A stretch of DNA of 64,000 nt from Bog-375 sp049587755 (lineage in GTDB: Bacteria > Acidobacteriota > Terriglobia > Bryobacterales > Bryobacteraceae). The DNA lies in contig JBAVEN010000034.1 in assembly GCA_049587755.1 (NCBI GenBank), positions 1 to 64,000 of the forward strand, read 5' to 3'. This document shows positions 35,060-43,523 of the stretch, one piece after another. Position 1 is the stretch's first letter, and every line of letters starts with the position of its first letter. A model generated the notes under the pieces. It was given only the letters and a program-made list of their open reading frames with translations, made no database searches and was not told the DNA's origin. A program made the translations under genes and the position numbers.

Positions 35060-35215
35060 TTACTGCACCCAGACCGTGACGCCATCTTGGCTGGCCTGGT
35101 CGCCGGCGCCGCCTTACTCGAACGACTTAGTGATACTTAGGCAGCCCCGCGCGATGGTTCCGACGGCGGCAGGTAAGGTTAGCAATGTAGCAAGGCGCCT
35201 GGGGGCGGGGCTGAC
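35060..35215 (-). pseudogene. remnant of a TIGR03437-like C-terminal domain
   Basis: The reverse strand ends in ASQDGVTVWVQ and a stop (35060-35062), the typical last residues of the TIGR03437 domain at the end of many Solibacter exoproteins. Upstream the frame is broken by a TAA and apparently shifts, with LTLPAAVGTIARG resembling the preceding strand of the domain. No start or intact gene remains, and it stops at the 3' end of asnS. The identification rests on the tail pattern only. Confidence 0.45.
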
Positions 35216-36616
35216 TTAGAACGCGGCGGAGCCTGGCGTGCGGGGGCACGGGATCACGTCGCGGATGTTCTTCATGCCGGTGAGGTACATCATCATGCGC
35301 TCCAGGCCAAGGCCGAAGCCGGAGTGCGGCACGGAGCCGAAGCGCCGCAGGTCGAGATACCAGGCATAGTCCTCTTCCTTCAGCCCGTGCCCGGCGATGC
35401 GCTGGCGCAGGACGTCCAAGCGCTCTTCGCGCTGGCTGCCGCCGATGATTTCGCCGATGCGCGGCACCAGCACGTCCATCGCCGCCACGGTGCGTCCATC
35501 ATCGTTGAGGCGCATGTAGAAGGCCTTGATCTGGGTGGGGTAATCGGTCACCACCACGGGCTTGCGAAACACTTCTTCGGTGAGGTGACGCTCATGTTCG
35601 CTTTGTAAGTCGGTGCCCCAACTTACCGGGAACTCCCAGGTCTTGCCTTTCGCTGCGGCCTCCTCCAGAATGCGCACCGCTTCCGAGTAGGGCAGATGGA
35701 CGAACTCGTTGTCCACCACGTTGGCCAGCGTCTGCAGCAAGGTATTATCGATGCGCTTGTTGAAGAATTCGAGATCGGCGCGGCAGCGGTCCATCACTTC
35801 GGCAAGGACGGCCTTGAGGAACCGCTCCGCCAGGCGCCGGTTGTCATCGAGATCGGCGAAGGCCATCTCCGGCTCAATCATCCAGAACTCGGCCAGGTGA
35901 CGCGGCGTGTTCGAATTCTCCGCGCGGAAAGTGGGTCCGAAGGTGTAGACGTTGGCGAACGCGTGCGCGAACATCTCCGCTTCGAGCTGTCCGCTGACGG
36001 TGAGGTACGCCGGCTTGGCGAAAAAGTCGCCGCTGAAATCAGGCCGGCCTTCCGGCGTTTTGGGCATAGAGGCGAGATCGAGTGTCGTGACCTGGAACAT
36101 GGCGCCGGCGCCTTCGCAATCGAGCGTGGTGATCAGCGGCGTCTGCACATACACGAAGCCGTTGTCCTGAAAGAAGCGGTGAATGGCGTAGCAGAGCGCG
36201 TTGCGCACACGGAACACCGCGCTGAGGGTATTGCTGCGCGAGCGCAGGTGGGCGATCTCGCGCAGGAACTCCATGGTGTGGCCCTTCTTCTGCAACGGGT
36301 AGGTGGCCGGGTCGGCCGAGCTGAAAACTTCGACCGCTTCGGCGCGCAGCTCGACCGGCTGGCCGGGACCGGGCGATGCCACCACTTCGCCCTCGACGCG
36401 GAGCGACGATCCGGTGGTGACCGCAGCCAACACGGCTTCGGGCAACAGCCCGGCGAGGATCACGACTTGCAGGTCGATTGCCGACGATCCGTCCTGGAGT
36501 TGCACGAAGTGCACACCCTTGCCGTCGCGCCGCGTCTTCACCCAGCCGCGCGCCGTGACTTTCGCGCCGGGCGCCTGCGCCAGTATGTCCTTGATGTATT
36601 CGCCGTTGGTGATCAA
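35216..36616 (-). CDS. asnS: asparaginyl-tRNA synthetase
   Basis: A class IIb aminoacyl-tRNA synthetase. An OB-type anticodon domain (residues ~12-100, VTARGWVKTRRDGKGVHFVQ) precedes the catalytic core with motif 2 in TFRAENSNTPRHLAEFWMIE and motif 3 in GFGLGLERMMMYLTG. The start is best placed at TTG 36616, preceded by AAGG. This gives 466 residues, the same as E. coli AsnRS. A longer frame to 36715 would run into the selC gene and has no homologous sequence. Confidence 0.93.
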   Translation of the reverse strand: MITNGEYIKDILAQAPGAKVTARGWVKTRRDGKGVHFVQLQDGSSAIDLQVVILAGLLPEAVLAAVTTGSSLRVEGEVVASPGPGQPVELRAEAVEVFSSADPATYPLQKKGHTMEFLREIAHLRSRSNTLSAVFRVRNALCYAIHRFFQDNGFVYVQTPLITTLDCEGAGAMFQVTTLDLASMPKTPEGRPDFSGDFFAKPAYLTVSGQLEAEMFAHAFANVYTFGPTFRAENSNTPRHLAEFWMIEPEMAFADLDDNRRLAERFLKAVLAEVMDRCRADLEFFNKRIDNTLLQTLANVVDNEFVHLPYSEAVRILEEAAAKGKTWEFPVSWGTDLQSEHERHLTEEVFRKPVVVTDYPTQIKAFYMRLNDDGRTVAAMDVLVPRIGEIIGGSQREERLDVLRQRIAGHGLKEEDYAWYLDLRRFGSVPHSGFGLGLERMMMYLTGMKNIRDVIPCPRTPGSAAF

Positions 36617-36706
36617 GTGGGCCAACCTTTCAAGAAACAATGGTAGCTTGGATTTCCCGGTTGGATGCCGGCGCAAAGGGACGCAGAGGCCTGCTAGACT
36701 GTTGGC

Positions 36707-36800
36707 GGAAGGCAATCCGGACTGGTGTCTGGGGCGGTCTTCAAAACCGTTCGGCGGCCGTTCGGTCGCTGGTGCGTTCGATTCGCACTGTCTTCCGCCA
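36707..36800 (+). tRNA. selC: selenocysteine tRNA (UCA anticodon)
   Basis: 94 nt with all bacterial tRNA-Sec hallmarks. The acceptor stem has 8 bp (GGAAGGCA at 36707-36714 with TGTCTTCC at 36789-36796, one G-T pair). The D stem has 6 bp with a 4-nt loop (CCGGAC/GTCTGG). The anticodon loop is CTTCAAA with anticodon TCA at 36741-36743. The variable arm is an 8 bp stem (36752-36771) with a GTTC loop. The T stem has 5 bp with loop TTCGATT, giving the 8+5 acceptor-T stack of tRNA-Sec. The discriminator is G and CCA is encoded. It lies on the + strand between asnS and the PAS kinase. selA, selB and selD are not in this window. Confidence 0.97.
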
Positions 36801-36858
36801 CACCCGGAGAGCGAAAGCCGCTAGAATTGTGGCGTATCTAACACTGGCGTCCGGCAAC

Positions 36859-39800
36859 ATGGATCTTGCCCCCCAAGTCGAGGCCCTGATCCCGACCCTG
36901 GCGGCTCTGCCGACGGCGGTGATGACCACGGACTGCGAGGGAGTCATCTGTTGGGCGAACGCCTGTCTCAGCGCCCTCACGGGATACGCCGTTGACGAGA
37001 TCGTCGGGCGGAATGCCGGAGTACTTCTGTCTGGAGATCCGGCGCATTCCTATCACGACGTTCTCGAACACGTCGTTGCCTCCGGCGAGCCGTGGAAGGG
37101 CGACTGGGCCGGCAGGCGCAAGGACGGGGGCCTTTACAACATCGAACAGACCATCGCGCCGATTGAGGATAGCGCCGGCAAGACCACCCATTTATTGTGG
37201 ACGACGCTCGACGCGCAGAATAGCAGAGCCGCTGGCGAGCGATGGTATCAGCAAGCGGAGAGACGATATCGAGACATCTTCGAAGGTGCGGCCGAAGGAA
37301 TGTATCGCACTACACTTGAGGGGAAGAGTCTGTCCGCAAACCCCGCTCTGGCAACGATATTAGGTTACGATTCAGCGCAGGATTTGGTATCCGCGATCAC
37401 CGACACCACTCATCAACTGTGGCTCGACCCTAATGAGCGATTGCGCTTGTTCGAGTTGCTCGAACAGCAGGACGTCGTTCGCGGCTACGAAAGCCAGTTC
37501 AAGCGCAAGGACGGAACGCGAATTTGGGTGTCGCTCAACATCCGAAAGGTCCGCGGGGAGGGTGACGATACGGCCTATTATGAAGGCTTCATCGAAGACA
37601 TCACGGAGCGCAAGGATGCGGAGAAGCAACTACAGGCTGAACACGAGAGATTCCAGCGAATCATGGATAGCACGGACGCCGGGTACTTCCGAATCGGGAT
37701 GGACGGCCGCTACGAGGATGTGAATCCTGCATGGCTGCGAATGTACGGGTTCACCCGCAAGGAGGATGTGGTCGGGCGGCACTTCTCCGCAGTCCAGGTT
37801 CCCGAGGACGTGGCAGGCGCGAACAAGATTGTCGAATCTCTGTTGCGGGGTGAATCGGTAAGGAGCGGCGAATTCTCCAGATTGCGCCGCGACGGGACAA
37901 TTGGCTATCACAGCTTTTCGGCCAACCCCGTACTCGACGGCGATCGGGTGATCGGCATCGAGGGCTTCCTCATCGACATTAGCGATAGAAAGAGAGCGGA
38001 GCGGGACAGGCTCCATACCGAACAGCGGTACCGGTCGCTGTTCAACTGCATGCACGAAGGGGTCGCTCTCCACAGGCTGATCCATTCCAATGGCATTCCG
38101 GAAAACTACGTTCTGCTGGATGTAAATCGACGCTTCGAAGAGATCCTTGGCGTGAACCGCGAGCAAGCGGTAAACAAGCCGGCAACTGAGGTGTACGGCA
38201 GCACAGACGCTCCTTACTTGAAAGAGTATGCGGCCGTGGTTGATACGGGTACTCCATTCCAGTTTCAGACGTATTTCCCGCCGATGGACAAGCATTTCTC
38301 CATATCCGTGGCGCCGATGGGTGACGATGTCTTCGCCACCATCTTTTTCGAGATTACAAAACAGAAGAAAACAGAAGAGGCGCTTCAGCAAGCCAACGAC
38401 GCCATTGCCAAAGCCGAACGACATTACCGCCGCATCTTCAACAGTGTTTCGGATGCGGTCTTCGTTCACAGCCTGGGCGATGATGGTCTGCCGGGCCGGT
38501 TCATTGAGGTGAATGACATCGCCTGCCGCAGATTGGGCTACACGAGGGATGAACTTCTCCAACTTCGACCGACGGAGATCGACGCTCCAGATACTGTCGC
38601 CGGAGTTCCCGCCATCATGAAGAGGCTGCAAGCCGAAGGTTATGCGGTCTGGGAGGGAGCCCACCTATCGAAAGATGGGCGGCGAATTCCCGTCGAGATT
38701 AGCAACCGCATTTTCGAATTTGAAGGAGCGCCAACGATCATCGCTTCGGTGCGGGACGTGACGGAACGCAAGCAGGCTGAAGCAGCTCAAGCAAAGCTAG
38801 AAGAGCAGCTTCGACAGGCGCAAAAACTCGAAAGCATCGGCAGACTAGCCGGCGGAGTGGCGCACGATTTCAACAATCTACTGACGGTCATCAATGGATA
38901 CGCCGATTTCTTGCTTGCCGATCTGGATCCAAACGATCCTCTATGGTCGAGCGCCGATGAGATCCGCAAGGCGGGTGAACGCGCAGCCAGCCTGACCAAA
39001 CAATTGCTGGCGTTCAGCCGGAAGCAAATCATCGAGCCAAAGGCGCTGGACCTGAACACCACGATTCGAGATTCCGAGCGAATGCTGCAGCGACTCATTG
39101 GCGAGGACGTCATGCTTACGACTACTCTCGATCCTTCGTTGGGACAGGTGATGGCGGACCCGGAGCAGGTGCATCAGGTCATCATGAACCTTGTGGTGAA
39201 TGCTCGTGACGCAATGCCCGATGGTGGCAGGCTCGAGATCAGCACAGCGAACATCGATGTCACGGAACGCGACGCCTCTATGCAACAGGATGCCAGACCG
39301 GGGCCGCACGTCATGGTCACGGTGACGGACACCGGCACGGGAATGGACGAGAGGACCCGCCAGCATATCTTTGAGCCGTTCTTTACCACGAAAAAGGGCG
39401 ACAAGGGCACAGGACTTGGGCTGTCCACCGTTTACGGCATCATGCGGCAGAGTGGCGGATGGATTTACGTTTCGAGCCATCCGGGAAGAGGAACTTCGTT
39501 CAAGCTGTATTTCCCCCGGATCGATGGGTGTGGAGTTGTGGAGCGGGGTGAAACGGCTCGCAGCAGAGGGACGCTCGGCGGCGAGACGATTCTGGTGGTG
39601 GAGGACCAGGAGGCGGTTCGACGGCTGACGGTGGCGATGTTGAAGGTGTGTGGCTACGACATCCTCGAAGCGGCGAACGCCCACGATGCCTTGGAGATCG
39701 CCCAGCGGCATTCCGGCGAAATCCATCTATTGCTCACGGACGTGGTGCTTCCTGGAATCAATGGAAAAGAGCTCAGTGAGCGCCTGAAGACAGTTCGGCC

Positions 39801-39957
39801 CAAGCTCAAGGTGCTGTTTACGTCCGGTTACACGGCGGAAATCATCGGCCACCGGGGCGTGCTTGGCCATGGGCTGGCGTATATTCCTAAGCCATTCGGC
39901 CCGGGTACATTGGCTGCCAAGGTGCGAGAAGTACTCAGCGAGCCGTCCACGGCCTAA
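36859..39957 (+). CDS. hybrid sensor histidine kinase with five PAS domains and a receiver
   Basis: 1032 residues without membrane helices. Five PAS/PAC modules run to about residue 640; their junctions show as ERRYRDIFEGAAEGMYRT, ERFQRIMDSTDAGYFRI, EQRYRSLFNCMHEGVALH and ERHYRRIFNSVSDAVFVH. The dimerisation helix holds H669 in GGVAHDFNNLLTVINGYADF. The ATPase has NLVVNARDAMPDGG, DTGTGMDE and GTGLGLSTVYGIM. The C-terminal receiver (from ~905) has phosphoacceptor D961 in LLLTDVVLPG. ATG 36859 is chosen because the longer frame starts inside selC. Cytosolic multi-PAS input suggests redox, gas or ligand sensing; the partner is unknown. Confidence 0.92.
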   Translation: MDLAPQVEALIPTLAALPTAVMTTDCEGVICWANACLSALTGYAVDEIVGRNAGVLLSGDPAHSYHDVLEHVVASGEPWKGDWAGRRKDGGLYNIEQTIAPIEDSAGKTTHLLWTTLDAQNSRAAGERWYQQAERRYRDIFEGAAEGMYRTTLEGKSLSANPALATILGYDSAQDLVSAITDTTHQLWLDPNERLRLFELLEQQDVVRGYESQFKRKDGTRIWVSLNIRKVRGEGDDTAYYEGFIEDITERKDAEKQLQAEHERFQRIMDSTDAGYFRIGMDGRYEDVNPAWLRMYGFTRKEDVVGRHFSAVQVPEDVAGANKIVESLLRGESVRSGEFSRLRRDGTIGYHSFSANPVLDGDRVIGIEGFLIDISDRKRAERDRLHTEQRYRSLFNCMHEGVALHRLIHSNGIPENYVLLDVNRRFEEILGVNREQAVNKPATEVYGSTDAPYLKEYAAVVDTGTPFQFQTYFPPMDKHFSISVAPMGDDVFATIFFEITKQKKTEEALQQANDAIAKAERHYRRIFNSVSDAVFVHSLGDDGLPGRFIEVNDIACRRLGYTRDELLQLRPTEIDAPDTVAGVPAIMKRLQAEGYAVWEGAHLSKDGRRIPVEISNRIFEFEGAPTIIASVRDVTERKQAEAAQAKLEEQLRQAQKLESIGRLAGGVAHDFNNLLTVINGYADFLLADLDPNDPLWSSADEIRKAGERAASLTKQLLAFSRKQIIEPKALDLNTTIRDSERMLQRLIGEDVMLTTTLDPSLGQVMADPEQVHQVIMNLVVNARDAMPDGGRLEISTANIDVTERDASMQQDARPGPHVMVTVTDTGTGMDERTRQHIFEPFFTTKKGDKGTGLGLSTVYGIMRQSGGWIYVSSHPGRGTSFKLYFPRIDGCGVVERGETARSRGTLGGETILVVEDQEAVRRLTVAMLKVCGYDILEAANAHDALEIAQRHSGEIHLLLTDVVLPGINGKELSERLKTVRPKLKVLFTSGYTAEIIGHRGVLGHGLAYIPKPFGPGTLAAKVREVLSEPSTA

Positions 39958-40060
39958 CCGTTCGAGCGCGAGCGCACATCCGTGCGGGGCCGTATCGGAG
40001 CAGCCAGCCAGTGACCTAAGGGGCCGCTCGGAACATGAGATGCGCTAGAATTTGAACATA

Positions 40061-40288
40061 ATGGGTGAAGATGGCAAGGAGAGGATTAAGTCTGCCGCTG
40101 CGGCGTCGGTGGGTGCCGGTGTTGGCGGCGCTGGCGGCGCAACCGCAGGCGTCCTGGAACTGGCCGCTCAGGGGAGTGTGACCGCCCTATCGGCGGGCGT
40201 GGTCATCGGGGTCGGAGCCATTGCCGGCGGTGCTTTGAGTTTGCTGGGATACAAACTCTACCGTCATCTCACAAAACCGAAAAGTTGA
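40061..40288 (+). CDS. small glycine-zipper membrane protein
   Basis: 75 residues (MGEDGKERIKSAAAASVGAG). Two Gly/Ala-rich segments (VGAGVGGAGGATAGVLELAA and VIGVGAIAGGALSLLGYKLY) could form a helical hairpin in the membrane, resembling glycine-zipper proteins. The tail is basic. ATG 40061 is preferred over TTG 40052. A TAGAAT at 40045-40050 is a weak -10 candidate. No family or function is assigned. Confidence 0.55.
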   Translation: MGEDGKERIKSAAAASVGAGVGGAGGATAGVLELAAQGSVTALSAGVVIGVGAIAGGALSLLGYKLYRHLTKPKS

Positions 40289-40325
40289 GGCTGCCTCGCT
40301 TGCGAGAGACGGCGCACAGCTCAGC

Positions 40326-41360
40326 TTACACCGCGCTCGATTTCAACTGCCCGCACGCCGCGAAAATATCCAGTCCGCGCGGCTTACGGATGAAACACGG
40401 CAGCGAGCGGCGCACGATAGCTTGAAAAGCAGCGACGCGAGCGGGTTCCGGCGTCTGGTAGGGAATCTCCGGCCCTGGGTTCAAGGCAATCAGGTTGAGC
40501 TTGGCGTTGAGGCGAGCCAGCAGCTTCGCCACGCGGCGCGCATCGGCGTCGGTGTCGTTGACTCCCTGGAGCAGCACGTATTCGAACGTCAACTTTTCCC
40601 AAGGCCGCAGGGGATAGGCCTGGCAGGCTTCTATCAGGTCCTTCAAATGATACTTGCGGGTGATGGGCATCAGCTCGCAGCGCTGCTCTTCGGTGGAGGC
40701 GTTGAGCGACACCGCCAGCTTGGGCCGCACCGGCTCGCGCCCCATTTCGGCGATCTCGGGCACAATGCCGGCGGTGGAAACGGTGATGCGCCGCGGCGAG
40801 AGCGCAAAACCGGCGGGATCGAGCAGGATGCGCGTGGCCTTGATGACGTTGTCGAGATTGAGCAGCGGCTCGCCCTGGCCCATCATGACGATGTTGAGGC
40901 GGCGTGGCGCGCGCGCACGGGCTAGGCCGTTGTCGTGGACCATCGCCAGCACTTGGCCCACGATTTCGCCCGCCGTCAGGCTGCGTTCCAGGCCTAGCAG
41001 CGCGGTCATGCAGAACTTGCAATCCACCGGGCAACCGGCCTGGCTGGAAATGCAGATGGTGTCTCGCTCGCCTTCCGGCATCAAGACGGTTTCCACGGTG
41101 CGGCCATCTTCGAGGCGCAACAGGTAGCGCCGGGTGCCATCGACCGACTCAAAGCGGCGGGCGATTTCCGGCAGCCCGAAGGTGAGCCGCCCAGCCAGGC
41201 TCTGGCGCAAAACCGCAGGCAGAGCGCTGATGCCTACCAGATCGGTGGCGCGGCCACGATAGACGGCCTCATACACCTGAGTCGCGCGGTACACGGGTTG
41301 ATCGGAGCCGAGAGCCTCGCGCAGGTCGGCAAGGTCCATCCCCACAAGCGGCTGGGACAT
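40326..41360 (-). CDS. rlmN: dual-specificity RNA methyltransferase RlmN
   Basis: A 344-residue radical-SAM enzyme that methylates C2 of A2503 in 23S rRNA and A37 of some tRNAs. The cluster motif is C110, C114 and C117 in AGCPVDCKFCMTA. SAM-binding and substrate segments include GQGEPLLNLDNV and STAGIVPEI. The mechanistic Cys is in the C-terminal FAACGQL. It follows the permease-distal gap with no operon partner; rlmN is commonly a singleton. Confidence 0.94.
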   Translation of the reverse strand: MSQPLVGMDLADLREALGSDQPVYRATQVYEAVYRGRATDLVGISALPAVLRQSLAGRLTFGLPEIARRFESVDGTRRYLLRLEDGRTVETVLMPEGERDTICISSQAGCPVDCKFCMTALLGLERSLTAGEIVGQVLAMVHDNGLARARAPRRLNIVMMGQGEPLLNLDNVIKATRILLDPAGFALSPRRITVSTAGIVPEIAEMGREPVRPKLAVSLNASTEEQRCELMPITRKYHLKDLIEACQAYPLRPWEKLTFEYVLLQGVNDTDADARRVAKLLARLNAKLNLIALNPGPEIPYQTPEPARVAAFQAIVRRSLPCFIRKPRGLDIFAACGQLKSSAV

Positions 41361-41405
41361 GCGTGTCTTCTATTCTACTAGCCGCATGGTTCGGCTTGCG
41401 TCAAC

Positions 41406-42719
41406 TTATCCCCACGATAGATAGATGAAGCGCAGCACAAACAGTGCCGTCAGCGCGTAGACGAACCAGCTCACCTGGCGGAACTTGCCACGCAGCACCT
41501 TGAGCAGGGTGAAAGCGGTGAAGCCGAATGCCAGGCCGTTAGCGATGCTGTAAGTCAGCGGAATGGTCATGATGGTGAGAAACGCGGGGATTGCAACTTC
41601 CGGATCGTGCCAGGCGATTTCCGCCACCGACGACATCATCAGGCTGCCCACGATGATCAGCGCCGGCGCGGTGGCCGCGGCGGGAATGGCGCCGACCGCC
41701 GGCGCCACAAACAGCGCCGCTGCGAACAGCAGGCCGGTGACGATGGCGGTGACGCCAGTGCGCCCGCCCGCCGCCACGCCGGCCGCGCTTTCAATGTAGC
41801 TGACCACGGTGGAGGTGCCGCTCAGCGAGCCTACCACGGTGGCCGTGGCATCGGAAAACAGAATGCGGTTGACGCGCGGAATCCGGTGCGTGCGGTCGAA
41901 CAGCCCGGCGCGCTTGCCAACCGCAACCAGCGTGCCGATGTTATCGAACATGTCGATGAACAAAAAGACGAAGATAATCTCGAGGAAGCCCAGCCGCAGA
42001 GCGCCGCCGACATCGAGCTTTCCGGCAGTAGCCGAGAGATCCTGGAAGCGGTAGGGCTGCGGCAGCCACTTCGCCACCCCCGTGGCGAAACCGATGGCCG
42101 TGGTAACGAGGATCCCGATCAGCATCGCGGCGCGCACGCGCCACGCCAGCAATGCGGCCATCAGCAGCAGCCCGAAGAGGGCCAGCGCCGTGCTCTTGTC
42201 GCGCAGATTGCCGAGCGTGACGGTAGTAACCGGATGCGCCAGGATGATGCCGGAATTGCGGAAGCCGATGAACGCGATGAAGAGGCCCACGCCGGCCGCC
42301 ACGGCGGCATAGAGTTCGAACGGGATGGTGGAAATGATGAGCTGCCGCACACCCAGCGCAGTGAGCAGCAGAAAGGCAATACCGGAAATGAAGACGGCTC
42401 CCAGCGCCGTCGGCCACGCCACGCCCATCCCTTTCACCACGGTGTACGTGAAATAAGCGTTGAGTCCCATCCCCGGCGCCAGCGCGATGGGGTATTTTGC
42501 CAGGGCGCCCATCAGCACGCTGCCCACGGCCGCCGACAGGCAAGTGGCCGCGGTGACCGCGGCCAGCGGCATTCCGGCTTCATGCAGAATCGCGGGATTA
42601 ACGAAGACGATGTATGCCATCGTCATGAACGTGGTGAAACCGGCCAGAATCTCCGTGCGCCAGTTCGCGTTCAACGTTGCAAATTCGAAATAGCGTTCGA
42701 GGGACGCGCGTAACGACAT
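41406..42719 (-). CDS. NCS2-family (AzgA-like) purine permease
   Basis: A 437-residue inner-membrane protein of ~12-14 helices that takes up adenine, guanine or hypoxanthine with protons. Family markers are EILAGFTTFMTMAYIVFVNP, LAPGMGLNAYFTY, FIFVFLFIDMFDNIGTLVAVG and the SGTSTVVSYIESAAGVAAGG box. The length is normal for AzgA. The SAGVG/QxTG motifs of the other NCS2 branch are absent, which supports AzgA. The gene stands alone. Confidence 0.92.
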   Translation of the reverse strand: MSLRASLERYFEFATLNANWRTEILAGFTTFMTMAYIVFVNPAILHEAGMPLAAVTAATCLSAAVGSVLMGALAKYPIALAPGMGLNAYFTYTVVKGMGVAWPTALGAVFISGIAFLLLTALGVRQLIISTIPFELYAAVAAGVGLFIAFIGFRNSGIILAHPVTTVTLGNLRDKSTALALFGLLLMAALLAWRVRAAMLIGILVTTAIGFATGVAKWLPQPYRFQDLSATAGKLDVGGALRLGFLEIIFVFLFIDMFDNIGTLVAVGKRAGLFDRTHRIPRVNRILFSDATATVVGSLSGTSTVVSYIESAAGVAAGGRTGVTAIVTGLLFAAALFVAPAVGAIPAAATAPALIIVGSLMMSSVAEIAWHDPEVAIPAFLTIMTIPLTYSIANGLAFGFTAFTLLKVLRGKFRQVSWFVYALTALFVLRFIYLSWG

Positions 42720-42776
42720 GAATTTCCATTGTAGGCGGGGAACGGGGTCCGCCCGGATGCGCGCGGCCAGTGTCCT

Positions 42777-43523
42777 CTACGTTTGCCCAACTCCGGCGAG
42801 AGACTGGAGAAGGTCGCGGAAGCGACGGCGGGCAACTTCCAACCTCTGGCCGTTCTTGAGCAGGACCTCAGCCGACCCGCCGGCGAGCGGGAACACTTCC
42901 GTGACTGCGTTCAGATTGATGAGCGAAGCGCGCGAAATGCGGAAGAAGCGGGCGGGGTCAAGGCGCCGCTCGAGGTCGTTGAGGGTGGGGTCCATCCAAT
43001 ACTCGCCTTTGTCGGCAACCAGGCGGGTGAGACTGCCTTCGGTGCTGAAATACAGCACGCGAGACTCGTGGATTACCAGGTAATGGCCGCCGCTGCGTAC
43101 CAGGAAGCGGGCCGGCGCAGAGCGCTGGCCGCGAATGGCGCGATCGAGCGATTCTTCGCGGTCCCCGGCGGGGAAGGTGCGCAGGCGTTCGATCGCTTGC
43201 GCGAGGCGGGCGCGGCCGACGGGCTTCAGCAGGTAATCCACCGCGTGAAGCTCGAAGGCCTCCACGGCATACTGATCGTAAGCGGTGCAGAAGATAATGT
43301 GGGGGCGCGGCTGCGGCAGGCAGGCAGCGACGTCGATGCCGGAGCAGCCCGCCATCTGGATATCGAGCAAGATCGCGTCGGGGTGGAGCTGGCCGGCCAT
43401 CTGCATGGCTTCAACGCCGCTTCCGGCCTCGCCGGCGACCTCGATATCGGCGTGCGCGGCCAACAATTGGCGCAGGCGGACGCGCGTGGGAGCTTCGTCA
43501 TCGACGATAAGAATGCGGATCAA
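42777..43523 (-). CDS. LytTR-type response regulator
   Basis: A 248-residue regulator. The receiver domain (residues ~2-118) has acidic pocket D8/D9 and phosphoacceptor D54 in ILLDIQMAG. The LytTR DNA-binding domain (~145-245) has FLVRSGGHYLVIHESRVLYF and FFRISRASLINLNAV. Translation starts at TTG 43523, whose bases overlap the TGA of the sensor kinase (43520-43522), so expression is coupled. A longer upstream frame is only the kinase read in another frame. Confidence 0.9.
   Translation of the reverse strand: MIRILIVDDEAPTRVRLRQLLAAHADIEVAGEAGSGVEAMQMAGQLHPDAILLDIQMAGCSGIDVAACLPQPRPHIIFCTAYDQYAVEAFELHAVDYLLKPVGRARLAQAIERLRTFPAGDREESLDRAIRGQRSAPARFLVRSGGHYLVIHESRVLYFSTEGSLTRLVADKGEYWMDPTLNDLERRLDPARFFRISRASLINLNAVTEVFPLAGGSAEVLLKNGQRLEVARRRFRDLLQSLAGVGQT

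Noticed and set aside
36617..36858. N-terminal extensions of asnS and of the PAS kinase
   Set aside because: Both would read through the selC tRNA and show no family sequence; internal starts TTG 36616 and ATG 36859 fit the families.
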